Assembly (NCBI RefSeq): GCF_027595985.1
Contig: NC_073306.1
Coordinates: 83,935,599-83,999,598 of the forward strand
DNA length: 64,000 nucleotides
Source: Sorex araneus
Taxonomy: Eukaryota; Chordata; Mammalia; Eulipotyphla; Soricidae
Reading direction: 5' to 3'
Numbering within the stretch: position 1 is the first letter of the stretch; each line of letters opens with the position of its first letter. The notes under the pieces are model-generated. The model searched no databases. It was not told the origin of the DNA and saw nothing but the letters and a program-made list of their open reading frames with translations. Both the position numbers and the translations under genes were made by a program. Shown one piece after another: positions 53,560 to 64,000 of this stretch.

Positions 53560-54335
53560 CTGGGCCAGAGAGCTAGTGCAGTGGGTAAGGCCTTGCACTC
53601 GGCCACACCCAGTTCAACCCCTTCCCTGGCATCCCAAGCACTCCCAGGAGTGCTCCCTGAACACCACCAGGTGTGTCCCCAAAACAAGCAAAAAATACAC
53701 CATAAGGGGGAAAGGAAGAATATGGATTACAGGCTGGGAAGGAGGCCCAGTGGTGAAGTGTGAGCCTTGCATGCCTGGGACCTGGGTTCCATCCATCCCA
53801 GGCACTGAAAAGGAAAAAGAACATGATTGCCGAATGCACAGAGTACTCTGGTCCTGAGACAGAAGGAGATGTTGGTGGAAAACTGGTGATAGGAATGAAG
53901 GCTGGGCTTCAGCTAATTGAGGGTACATTCATATTTGTTTATATATGAGTATTTTTTTTTTTTGGTTGTGCTCAGGGTTTATTTGTGGCACGGCTTAGAC
54001 TAGGGTTCGCAACGTGCAAGGCAAGAGCATTAACCCATGTACTACTATCTCTCTGGCCCCTACCCCTTTGGTGTTTGGGCCATATCTGATAGTGTTCAGG
54101 GGCTACTCTGGCCTGTGTCCAGGGGCTACTCCTGGCAATGCTTGAGGGACCATGTGGGGCCAGGAACTGAACCTGGATCTCCTGCTTATAGAGCCATTGG
54201 GCTATCTGTCCGGCCGTTTCTTCATTTTGACACATGTACCATGGTCATAGAGCTGAGGTGAGACCTGGTCCCCAGCACTGCCAAGCTGGGAGTGGTCCTT
54301 GAGCATCACTGGGTGTGGCCTCAAAATTTAAAAAA
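53560..54335. mobile_element. Five diverged SOR-type SINEs
   Basis: About 53560-53695 (+), 53730-53820 (+), 53950-54060 (-), 54065-54215 (-) and 54260-54335 (+). Confidence 0.6.
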
Positions 54336-54547
54336 GGAAAAATGTCAAAGTGACTCAAGGTGAAAGGACTTGAGGTGAGGCATATACAGGAACTCTCTGT
54401 ACTGACTGTCTTTATGGGTGGAATCAAAACCATTCCAAAATTAAAAGTTTGTTTAAAACCATATTGCATCCATTTATAGTGCTACTAACAGGGTGTGGTT
54501 GCCTTTCCACAACCTTGCCGGCTGCCAGTATTCTAAAAAATTCAACT

Positions 54548-55090
54548 CCTGGGCCCGAGCAATAGCGCAGCAGGTTAGGTGCTTGCCTTGCACACAGCCA
54601 GACCGGGTTTGATCCCCGGCATCCCATATGGTCCCCTGAGCACCGCAAGGGAGTAATTCCCAAGTGAAGAGCCAGGAGTAACCGCTGAGCATCACCGGGT
54701 GTGGCCCCAAAACAAAAACTCAAAAATTCAACTCTTCAGACCAGAGAGATAGTGCAATGGGTAGGGTGCTTGCCTTGCATGCGGCCAACCTGGGTTTGAT
54801 CCCTGGCACCCCATGGAGTCCCCTGAGCCCCATGGAGAAAGATCTCTGAACACGGAGCCAGGGCTAAGCCCTGAGCACCACAAGGTGTGATCCAAATTAA
54901 AAATATATACATTCGGGGCTGGGGCAATAGCACAGCAGAGAGGGCATTTGCCATGCACACAGCCAACCTGGGTTCGATCCCCAGCATCCTATATGGTCCC
55001 TAAGCACCACCAGGAGTAGTTCCTGAGTGCAGAGCCAGGAGTAACCCCTAAGCATCGCCAGGTGTGACCCAAAAGCCAAAGACAAATATT
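54548..55090 (+). mobile_element. Three SOR-type SINEs in tandem, same orientation
   Basis: About 54553-54725, 54738-54905 and 54916-55090, each with a 'ggtgtg...' end and A-rich tail. The sequence following each tail repeats 'attcaactc', so they share a target-site text. Confidence 0.85.
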
Positions 55091-55444
55091 CAACTCTGGA
55101 ACATCTAGTTGTTAAGTGCGCTGTGATGGCAGGGCTCTCCTGGGCACCAGGTATGTCATTAAAATGAACAGAGGGAGATCAAGCCCACCCAGGGCGAAGC
55201 CAGTTGCAGGAGGACAGAGGCAGCCATGGAAAAGGAGACAGTGCGGGGGTGATGGACCTGCCTGGCACGTGGTGGATCCTGCACTGACCCTGGGCATTAC
55301 ACAGTTCCCTGCTGGCCAGGACCCCCTGAGCACAGAGCTGGGAGTGGCCCCTAGTAATGGCGTGTACACCCCCACCCCCAAACCAAACAAAGAACAGATG
55401 AAGGGCAACAGGGGTGAAGGGGCGGCCACTATTTAAAACAGGGT

Positions 55445-55690
55445 CATCAGGGTGAGGATAAGGTTCAGGATTTAAGGCACTTGCCTTGCACGCCAATAGG
55501 GGTGCACCCCCCCCCCATATCACATAGGGTCCCCTGACCACTACCAGGAGTGATTCCTGGGCACAGAGCCAAAAGTAAGCGCTGAGCACCACCAGGGATG
55601 TCCACAAAATATCACAACCACAATGAAATGATCACACTATTGTTTGTTAAGGCAAGTGCCTTAACCCCTGTCCTCTCTCTGACCCTAGGG
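55445..55690. mobile_element. Diverged SOR-type SINEs
   Basis: About 55445-55620 (+) and a fragment at 55650-55690 (-). Confidence 0.6.
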
Positions 55691-56342
55691 TGATCTTTTT
55701 TTTTTCTGTTTGTTTTTGTTTGGGGGCTACATACAGCAAGGGGAGGGGACGGACACACCATGCCATGGCAGCATGAATCCAAGTTCCCGCAGCTTTGTGT
55801 GTGCTCAGTCCTCTCATGCCCTGGCAAGATACTGGCCTGGTGGGAGAACTTTCTTTTGGCTCGGGAGGTACGAGGCAGTGACTGACAGAACCAGAGTGGA
55901 ACGCATCCCCCGCCCTCGTGGACTCCACAGTGCCCCGCCCCCTGGCAGCTGCTTCCACAGGGCCCACCCCCAGTCTGGTCTTTCTGGTCCTGCTGTGGCT
56001 TTGCATTCCAGGTGGCCCAGCAACAGATGGGGAAGCGGCAGCAGCTCCGTCCCTGAGTCCCCGAGCGACGATCAGGAGCAGCGCTCCCTGCTAACCTGCG
56101 TGTGACATGTGTCGTGAGCTGAGTCACTAGCAGAGAGCTCCCTGGAGAGACAGCCACTGTCTGGCACAGAGATTCTTGGATTAAATTATTGAGGGGGGAC
56201 GGGGTGGGGGTGGGGGCTTGTCGCTGTATCAGCTTAGCCCGTCTGGCTCATACATGGGCTTTACATTGTGTTAACTGAGTCAAATTCACTAACAAAGGCA
56301 AGTGAATGATTAAGTAAATGATTAAAACTAATCATTGTTTAG
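55691..56342. other. Unique intergenic sequence
   Basis: No recognised gene or repeat. Confidence 0.4.
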
Positions 56343-56400
56343 TCTGTCTTTCCTTTCTTCCTTCCCTCCTTCCTTCCTTCCCTCTTTCCTTCCTTTTTTT
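56343..56400. repeat. (TTCC)n-type tract, left of SINE
   Basis: Imperfect TTCC/TTTCC units abutting the SINE at 56401. Confidence 0.9.
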
Positions 56401-56900
56401 GTTTCTTGGGTCACACCCAGTGATGCTCAGGGATTACTCCTGGCTCTGCACTCAGGAATCACCCCTAGCGGTACTCAGGGGACCATATGGGATGCTGGGA
56501 ATCGAACCCAGGTTGGCAGTGTGCAAGGCAAATGCCCTACCTGCTGTACTATATCGCTCCAGCTCCACTCGCTTGATGGCTTTCTCTGTCTTTCCCTCTC
56601 TTCCTTCCTTCCTTCCTTCCTTCCTTCCTTCCTTCCTTCCTTCCTTCCTTCCTTCCTTCCTTCCTTCCTTCCTTCCTTCCTTCCTTTTTCTTTCCCTCCC
56701 TTTCTCCTCCCTTATCCTTTTTTTCCTTTTGGGTGTGAGGACTGTATCCCATCCATCAGTCCTCGGGGCTTACTCCTAGCTCTATACTCAGGGATCATTC
56801 CTGGCAGAGCTCTGAAGACTCTATGTGGTGCCTGGGATTGAACCCAGGTCAGCCACATGCAAGGTAAGTGCCCTACCCAGTGCTATCTCTCTGGCCTGAG
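56401..56900 (-). mobile_element. Two SOR-type SINEs around a TTCC repeat
   Basis: 56401-56575 near consensus; 56735-56900 diverged. Confidence 0.82.
56599..56700. repeat. (TTCC)n microsatellite, right of SINE
   Basis: About 21 near-pure TTCC units. Confidence 0.95.
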
Positions 56901-57099
56901 ACTGGATTTCTTTGGCAATGAGTGGAGTAGGTTGTGCTTTCTAAATTGACCAAACACAGATCCCTCCTCTCCCACCCTTCATCCCCCATCCCCCACCCCC
57001 CATGGCACTAAATCCCAACCAGAAAGGGATAACTAGGTCTCCTTCCCTTGACTCTGGTGAGTGTGAGGTGAGGTGGCTTCTGAAATGACATTGTGAAAA

Positions 57100-57390
57100 G
57101 TGAAGGCTGGAGCAAAGATGCAGGGGTTACAGTGCTCACCAAAGTCTGCCTAAGCCAAAGCTCAATCCCAGAGCGTAGCTTTGAGCACTGCCAGGTGTGG
57201 CCCAATACATTTTTTAAAATTTGGGGGCCAGAGTAATAATACAGTGGGTACTTGCCTTATACACGCAGTCGTGGGTTCAATCCCTGGCACTCAATATGGT
57301 CCCCCAAGCCCACCAGGAACAATCTCTGAGCACAGAGCCAGAACTAAACTGAGCATCACCAGGTGTGGCCCAAAAACAAACAAAAACTTT
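57100..57390 (+). mobile_element. Two SOR-type SINEs
   Basis: About 57100-57210 (degraded) and 57222-57390. Confidence 0.7.
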
Positions 57391-57639
57391 GGAGGGGCAG
57401 GAGAGATGGCTCAAAGACTTTGCTTGAAGGAAGCCTGAGCACTCAGCTAGGAGTAGCCCTGGAGCACCTCCAAATGCAAAAATGATGAGTTTACTTGGTC
57501 CTGAGGGACCCCCGTTCTTGGAAGCTACTGTCTGGCTGTGAGAAACCCCAGTTCCACGTGGAGAAGTCAAGAGCTCCTGCCGGACTTTCAGCCCAGGCCC
57601 TGGGGGGGCGCAAGAGCTATCGGGCGGGGGCGGGGGGCT

Positions 57640-57812
57640 GTGCAGGATCAGGATGTGGCCACTGCCCACTGCCTCAGAGACAACCACCTTGCTGAGCTCA
57701 GACAAGCCCAGAGCCTCCACCACCACAGGGACTGTCATAACGATGATGTTTTCAGTCACTAGGTTTTAACCCGTGTGACAGGTTTGTCACATAGCAATAG
57801 ATAATTGGGAGA
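57640..57812 (+). mobile_element. MLT1-type MaLR LTR fragment
   Basis: 'ttttcagtcactaggtttt' followed by 'tttgtcacatagcaatagat' resembles the 3' end of MLT1-class non-coding LTRs of the ERVL-MaLR group. No coding content. Confidence 0.5.
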
Positions 57813-58099
57813 GTGAAGCTGAACATTTTCATTATTTCTATCTAATATATTGAAGTCTTCTTACACCCAGATGCCATCTTCCTGACAAGTCTGTCTTTTC
57901 TCTCTCCAGATGAAAGTGCTAAACAATGGAGGCTTTGCAGGGATCTGGGAGAGATTCAAAGCTGGGTCAGGTGTGGTGGGCCAGGCTCAATGGCATCCGT
58001 TGCCTGGGGATGCTCTGGATTCAATCCTGCACCGCATCCACCCCACCTCACCCCCATAACAATAAAATAAGGAAATAAGTATTTGCAGTGCTAAGGGAA

Positions 58100-59180
58100 C
58101 AAGGTAGGACCCCTACCATGCAAGGCAGCATTTCCCCTGCCCTATTGATAGGAGAAAAAATTGGAAGACCACACCCAAACATGCTTGGGGCTTCCTCCGG
58201 GCTTTGAACTCTAGGTCCACTCCTGGGGGTATCAGGTGACCCTATGCAGTACCAGGGATTGAGCCTTGATCAGCCACATGCAAGGAGACATCTTCCTCAC
58301 TGTACTATCTTTCTGACTTCTAAATTGAAATAATAAAAAAATGTTAAAGCGGATTCAGGGGGCCAGAAAGATGGTACAGTGGTTGGCGCTCTTGCCTTAC
58401 ATGTAGCTAAACCAAGTTTGGTCCCCAGCACCTCATAGAGTCCCCTGAACACTGCCAGGAGTGATCCTTGAGCACAGAGCCAGGAATAGGCCCTGTGCAT
58501 TACCAGCTTTGACCCCAGAACCAAAAATAAAATGCTGATTTAGGAGTTGATAATACAGTTCAATGGGCTGGGCACAGGCTTTACATGTAGGAAACCTGGG
58601 GCCATACCTCCATCCCGGGCACCACAAAATTCCTCAAGTACCACTTGGAGTGATTCTCAATCACAGAGCTGGGAGTAGCACTGAGTGTGGCCCCTAAATC
58701 AAAAATAAAATAAGATTTAAATAACTGACTGGGGGCCAGAGAGTATAGGCACTTGGCTGGGTTTGATCGCCACATGTGATCCCCCAAGTGACTGCCAAGA
58801 GTGATCGCTGAGTCCTGCCAAATGTGCCCCCCACTAAAAAAAGTACTGACTCAGGAAGTTGGGGAGATGTCTCAAAGGGCTAGAATGCATGCTTTTCATG
58901 CAGGAGACTCAGTTTCAATCCACACTGTTTTATGGTCCCCTGAATACCACTGAATGTGCACCCCCCAAAAAAAATCTGACTCAACTCTATTAATAAGATC
59001 TTGTGAGTAGAGGTGTTCAACAAACACTTATGGTCCAGAGCGATAACACAATGGATAGGGCACTTGCCTTGCATGTGACCAACCCGGCTCAATCCCCAGC
59101 ATTCCATATGGTCCCCTGAGCACTACCAGGTCTAACCCCTGACACAGCCAGGTGTGGTCTCACCCCCAAAAAGGGAAAAC
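58100..59180. mobile_element. Cluster of diverged SOR-type SINEs
   Basis: About 58165-58320 (-), 58360-58530 (+), 58545-58705 (+), 58733-58840 (+), 58855-58970 (+) and 59030-59180 (+). Confidence 0.65.
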
Positions 59181-59261
59181 ATAGTATTGTAAGCACTCCA
59201 TAAATATTTGATAAATGCACAAGCAATACCCCTGTGGGGAAATGGGGATGTGTCAGAGGTA

Positions 59262-59520
59262 TAAACCTTCAGTTATAAGATGAAATTTTGGGGATCTAAG
59301 GCACAGTAAGCTGGCTACAGTTAAGGATACTGTGTTACATACTTGAAAGTTTCTAAGAGAGTAATTCACCAGTTCTCATCCACATACACAAAGATAATTA
59401 TGTGCAGTGATGGGGGTATTAACTAAGCCCCCTGGTTAACCATTTTGTAACAGATACAAGTAGCCACGCATCAGTAGAGCACCTTGAACGTGTACAATGA
59501 GATATGTCACTTCTCTCTTC
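59262..59520 (+). mobile_element. LINE-1 3' UTR fragment
   Basis: 'atacttgaaagtttctaaga', 'ttatgtgcagtgatggggg' and 'ggttaaccattttgtaac' follow the order of the mammalian L1MA/L1MB 3' end. 5'-truncated. Confidence 0.6.
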
Positions 59521-60060
59521 ATGAAACAAGAAAAAATGAATGCAGTCCACATTTCTGTGTCTCATTTAAATATATGCTAATCAATCTAGTTAAAGGCTGC
59601 CATGAATATCAGATGCATTTTGTCACATTCCCCAGAAATACCAAGGCATTCAATCTTTGTATTGCAAAAGGTTGACAGAAAAGTTTTGCTTGTTTTTTTC
59701 CCCTTCCTTTCTCGTCTTCCTTTTCTTCTCAGGAAACAGGCTATACCATCTTAGTGGAAAAGCAGCCTGAGTCTCGATGGAAAGGTGAGGACGAACAGAC
59801 TTGCACCTTCTTTGCACAGAGATCAGCTCGCCTTAGCTTCTCTCTGGTCTTCCTGCTGAAGGACTGAACATACTGTCGCAGAATGTATTTTCCCAAAACG
59901 ACTGCATTTCCCCTCCCACGTGCTCTCCCAAAATCCTTGCCTTTGCGCCTCAAGTGGAAGCTCTGCCCTGCTCTCCGCCTGTGGGCAGACAGATGAGAAG
60001 TTTGTCTGTCTGCACAAACAGATGAGAAGTTTGTGCCCTGAAAGTCCTGAGTCTAGGCTG
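59521..60060. other. Unique intergenic sequence
   Basis: No gene. Near 59985-60040 'cagatgagaagtttgt' occurs twice in tandem. Confidence 0.4.
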
Positions 60061-60064
60061 GACA

Positions 60065-60250
60065 TGGGGGCAGGTGGGATAGTACAGCAGGTAGGATGCT
60101 GGTCTTGCATGTGGCCAACCTGTGTTTGATCCCCAGCACCCCATACAGTTGCCTGAGCATTGCCAGGAGTGATCCCTGAGTGCAGAACCAGGAGTAAGCA
60201 CTGAGTACTCTGGGTGTGACTCCTCTCCCCCCCACCAAAAAAAAAAAAAG
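60065..60250 (+). mobile_element. SOR-type SINE
   Basis: 'ggtgggatagtacagcagg' head, A13 tail. Confidence 0.85.
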
Positions 60251-60714
60251 AAGACACAGTGGCAACTTCTTTACACTGAACTCAATTCACGGACCTCTGG
60301 AGTCCTAAGCACCGCCATTCCAGAGAGACCAGAACAAATCCCAGAGAGAGAAAAAAGATGAGAGCATCTCTAGAGTCCAGAGTGCCCAGCACAGGGCCAC
60401 AGCAGAGATGCAGCCCCCCCAGACCCTGGCAGAGAGCACCAACCTGAGGTCCTGAATCCAGCCAAGGACCTTCGGTGAGAATGGAGTCACTATGTCAGAG
60501 GGTTGGTGACCAACGCAGGCTGTTTGATCATGTGACCTATTGCTATGGGGTGTTCTAAGGGTTGCTGGATGGGTCGGGGACCACAAATCCAATCCAGGCC
60601 CTACACAGGCAAAGCTTGGGCCCCACTCCCAAGTCATGCCCCTGAATCCAAGGAATGGAGTTGGTTGAAAATCAAAATCAAACTTTACTCTCTTCCTCTC
60701 TCTCTTTCTCTCTC

Positions 60715-60840
60715 TCCTCTCTTTGGGGGGATCACACCCAGTGGTGCTCAGATGACCAGGCCAGGTGTGATGCTGGGGATTGAATGGGGCTCAGCCTTGT
60801 GAAGGGCAAGCTCCTTACCTGCTGTATTCTCTCCAGTCCA
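60715..60840 (-). mobile_element. Partial SOR-type SINE
   Basis: 'gatcacacccagtggtgctc' to 'attctctccagtcc'. Confidence 0.7.
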
Positions 60841-60860
60841 CATTTCCCCTTCTCTCTCTT

Positions 60861-61140
60861 CACTGTATCACTGTCATCCCGTTGTTCATCAATTTGCTTG
60901 AGTGGGCACCAGTAACATCTCCATTCGTCCTAGCCCTGAGATTTTAGCAACCTCTCTTTACTCGTCCTTCCCAACGGTGATGCATTGGAGGCTCTTTCAG
61001 GGTCAGGGGAATGAGACCCATCATTGTTACTGTGTTTGGCATATCGAATACGCCATGGGGAGCTTCCCAGGCTCTGCCAGACACCCACAAATTTTTGGCT
61101 TGGGGACACTGACCAAAAGCAGGAAGATACGGCAGTGATA
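60861..61140 (-). mobile_element. Long form of the second-type SINE
   Basis: Shares 'cactgtcatcccgttg' and 'ggcatatcgaatacgccatg' with the copy at 7590 but carries about 95 extra internal bases ('gccctgagattttagcaacc'). Confidence 0.7.
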
Positions 61141-61555
61141 CCACCAGGATGGTTTCTCTAAGTACTGTTCGAGAGATCCACCCTCTTTGGGAATGTGACC
61201 CTTTACTCTAGCTATTTTATAGCAGCATCCACAAATATCCTTTTACCTAGTTTTCCATCACTCATAATTTCTCTACAAATTCTCATCGGCAAGGAAATTA
61301 AAGCATCCTCACCTGATCAGCATAAATTATTACTGGGGCAACAGAAAATATTAAACCTGTTCAAGAAAAATATCTGTAGAACAGAATTTAATAAGTGAAA
61401 GAAAGTAACGGTTACCAGATTTATTCCAATACTGTTTTCAAATGTGGCTAACTCATTTTCTATTTCTCTTAAAGTCAGAAGTACATCGAAACAATGCTTT
61501 AAACCAAACCCAAAACGAAACAAAACAAAAAACCACTTTCTCTCTCTTATTTTTT
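61141..61555. other. Unique intergenic sequence
   Basis: A/T-rich, no gene or known repeat recognised. Confidence 0.4.
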
Positions 61556-61559
61556 TATT

Positions 61560-62108
61560 TTTTGGGGGGATGGCACTACACCTGGGGGGTGCTCAGGATT
61601 TACTCCTGGCTCTGCACTCAGGCATCATTCCCAGCAAGGCCTGGGGACCCTCTGTGGTGCTAGGGATCAAACCAATGCATTTGCATGCAAGGCAAGTGTC
61701 TTACCTGCTGTGCTCTGTCTTCCCTCCTCTTCAGGATTACTGTTTCCTATTTTTCCCCCTCTCTTTCAGCACCTCTTCTCTTCCCCACGTCAAGCAGAGA
61801 AAACACCCTAAAGCCCTGTGCACCTGCCTTTGATGAAGTTCAATAGTGGGGTCAGGAAGCCGCTGAGCAGATGGGCTCAGACCCACCTCACCACGCCTGT
61901 GCTTCAGTTTGCTCGCTCCACCTAGAAACTCTGTTGTCTGATTTCAGTACATGCATTTATTTATTGATTTTTGGTCTGTGGGGCCCACCTGGTGTTGCTC
62001 AGGGATCACTCCTGGCAGGGCTCAGGGGACCTAGTGCCATGCCAGGGATTGAACCCGGTTCACTATGTGTCAGACAAGTAACTTCCCCACTGTGTTAGCC
62101 CTGCAGCC
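61560..62108 (-). mobile_element. Two SOR-type SINEs
   Basis: About 61560-61730 and 61955-62108. Confidence 0.78.
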
Positions 62109-62272
62109 CTGTGTTATTTCATTTTAAATGTCTAAAGAGGGAAATGAGAAAGATACAGATGTGGGAATTGGGGTTCTTTATTACTGACTCCATTACGACT
62201 CCACCTGCTCTAGCCAAGGACTCTTTAGGGACCCTTTCCTGATTATCTTGCTTAACATACTTCTTCCCCTCC

Positions 62273-62480
62273 AGAGAGAGAGAGAGAGAGAGAGAGAAGA
62301 GATGAGAAAGGACAGAGGGAGAGAGAGGGAGAGAGGGAGAGATGGAGAAATACAGAAAGAGTGAGAGGGAGAGAGGAGTTAGAGGGAGAGAGAAGGAGAA
62401 AGGGGAAGAGGAGAGGGGAGAGAGAGAGGAAGCGAGAGGGAGAGACGGTGAGAGGGAGAAGGAGAGGGGGAGGGAGGAGG
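62273..62480. repeat. (GA)n purine-rich repeat
   Basis: GAGA core followed by GAGGGAGAG variants. Confidence 0.95.
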
Positions 62481-62709
62481 GGCGCTGGCACTGTGCTGAG
62501 AGGTCAGCCCTCTTAAAACACCCTTGATAAGAAGCACAGAGTCCCCTCTTTCTGCAGAGGTAACAAGAGAGGGCTTTGCCAGCACCTCACATATTATTTG
62601 TGCTATCTACTGTAATTTGGCTGAGTGTCACCATTACAATAAATTGAGGGAGGGTGCGTGGGGCAATGGCCCAGTGATTAGGGGAGAATGTCTGGCATGT
62701 ACCTGGGTC

Positions 62710-62885
62710 CCACTTTTCTGTTTGTTTGCTTTTGGGGCCACACCCAGTAGTGCTCAGGACTTACTCCTGGCTCTGCACACAGGGATCACTCCTGGCAGGC
62801 TCAGGGGACCATATGGGATGCCGGGGATTGAACCTGGGTCAGCCTGTGCAAGGCAAGCACCCACTGTGCTGTCTCTCTGGCCCCA
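62710..62885 (-). mobile_element. SOR-type SINE
   Basis: 'ggggccacacccagtagtgc' to 'gtctctctggcccc'. Confidence 0.85.
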
Positions 62886-63776
62886 GCGTCCCAGTTTTGA
62901 TCCCACACCCCAGCATTGCCTGGGGGCTCCTTGATGGACCCAGAACATTGCCAGACCACCACTGAACCATCAGACTTGGGGGTAGCTGGGAGTAATCCCC
63001 AGTTCCTTGAGCACTACTCGGGAGTCTTCCCCCAAAACCTGAGTGGGGTGAGTGGTGATTCAGTGGCTGTTGTGAGGATGAGGCTGATCTTAGACTCGCA
63101 CCAAACCTAATCCCAGAAGCTCTGCTCAGAGGCCCTCACCGCAAGCCTCAACTACTGCGCTGCGGGCAGTTGTAACACTGAAATGGAAAGACTGGGACCT
63201 CACCCCCATACCCCGTGGGGACCACAAAGAAATGTGGAAGCAACAAAGCCAAGTGTGTGCAAGCCCCAGTCATTACAACATCCTCAGAAGGAAGGAAAGT
63301 AGGCAAATCATCCTGGTATCCCAGGCCAGTAACTCACTAAAGGCTGCAGAGGGACAGTAGGGTGGGAGATAGTGCAAAGGGAAGGATCTAGGACTACATG
63401 CCAGGACCCAGGCTCGACCCCCTTCCAGGTCGGCTGGACCTGAGCAGCACTATGTACATCACAGGGTCCAAGCATGTAATGTTCGGCTGAGTAGCATAAG
63501 GACTGGCCCCCACCAAATTTCTTTTTAAAAGTTTGGGTCCAGAATCATAGCACAGGTTAATGAGTGCTGGCCTTAGCAGGCATATGGTCACAAGTTCAAA
63601 TCCCCAGTGCCCCACGTGTACTGAGAGCAGTGCTGGTCACTGAGTTGTCGGAGTCTGATGGCTCTGTTCTGTGTACTGTGCTGCAGCAGGGAGTATGTGA
63701 GCACCAGTGAAAGGGAGCCCCCATGTCTAGAAAATGCCTGGGGCCCTGACAGTCCTGTCCATGAACACCACCCCAA
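62886..63776. other. Unique intergenic sequence with SINE remnants
   Basis: No gene. A degraded plus-strand SINE is possible near 63365-63500 and another near 63535-63640. Confidence 0.4.
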
Positions 63777-63824
63777 CCCTGGGTGAGCGTGCCAGAGTGA
63801 CCTGGGGGCCCCCCCACCAAGAAA

Positions 63825-63839
63825 GCGCCCCCTGGTGGC
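63825..63839 (-). promoter_or_regulatory. CTCF-type motif 1
   Basis: Reverse strand reads GCCACCAGGGGGCGC, the CTCF core consensus, followed by T. Confidence 0.75.
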
Positions 63840-63900
63840 ACGTGTGAACACTGCCACCCTGGGTGAGCATAGCAGTGACCTGTGTGCCCCCATGAAGAGA

Positions 63901-63915
63901 GCGCCCCCTGGTGGC
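63901..63915 (-). promoter_or_regulatory. CTCF-type motif 2
   Basis: Reverse strand reads GGCCACCAGGGGGCGCT including flanks, a near-perfect CTCF site, 76 bases from motif 1 and in the same orientation. Confidence 0.78.
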
Positions 63916-64000
63916 CGGTGTGAACACGGCAAAGACAGGGTGGGTGAAAAGACTGTGAGCTCAGGAGATTGTGAGCGCTGCACTCTGACATAGGAGCCCC

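Larger units (their letters stand above)
63777..63935. repeat. Two-copy ~80-bp tandem repeat carrying CTCF-type motifs
   Basis: Units start at 63777 and 63857, both with 'ccctgggtgagc' and 'agcgccccctggtggc'. Confidence 0.85.

Noticed and set aside
63777..63935. CRISPR array
   Set aside because: Only two imperfect units in a mammalian genome; the repeat is explained as a tandem duplication with CTCF-type motifs.
52620..64000. MEF2D exons
   Set aside because: Expected next gene by synteny, but no MADS-box or other MEF2 peptide was seen on either strand.

Overview
This is a mammalian genomic window, almost certainly from a red-toothed shrew (Sorex lineage). About ninety copies of one tRNA-derived SINE, with head 'ggggctggagcgatag', B box 'gggttcgattcc' and body 'catcccatatggtcccc', fill introns and intergenic DNA on both strands. 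I recognise this as the shrew SOR-type element. Genes have ordinary vertebrate GT-AG introns, CpG-poor intergenic DNA and long simple repeats. There is no prokaryotic gene organisation.

Two protein-coding genes can be reconstructed exon by exon. They lie head to head. TTC24 (tetratricopeptide repeat protein 24) is on the minus strand with its start at 4971 and five coding exons running leftward to 1643. Its last coding exons were not found and are probably left of base 1. IQGAP3 is on the plus strand with its ATG at 11234, 38 coding exons, a stop at 51816-51818 and a poly(A) signal at 52592-52597. All 37 of its junctions keep phase. The CDS is 4,887 nt (1,628 codons plus stop) and encodes calponin-homology, IQGAP-repeat, WW, four IQ, RasGAP-related and RasGAP C-terminal regions. 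This matches the TTC24-IQGAP3 pair of human 1q22, where MEF2D follows beyond the IQGAP3 3' end. No MEF2D exon was seen before base 64000.

Layout: 1-1640, SINEs plus unassigned sequence; 1643-4971, TTC24; 4980-11100, intergenic/TTC24 upstream region with SINEs, CA repeats and two strong unassigned splice-donor motifs; 11101-11233, IQGAP3 promoter with ZNF143-, ETS- and CDE/CHR-type motifs; 11234-52615, IQGAP3; 52620-64000, gene-free DNA with SINE, L1 and MLT1-type LTR fragments, simple repeats, and two tandem CTCF-type motifs at the right end.

Intron 2 holds an old L1 fragment interrupted by a broken COX7A2 retrocopy and several SINEs. Intron 1 holds a ~400-bp recent direct duplication. No undescribed multi-gene system was found. 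The points most worth a second look are the tandem CTCF motifs, the promoter motif set, the branch-point-like minisatellite before exon 35, the GC-AG intron, and the second SINE family that shares the same tRNA head.
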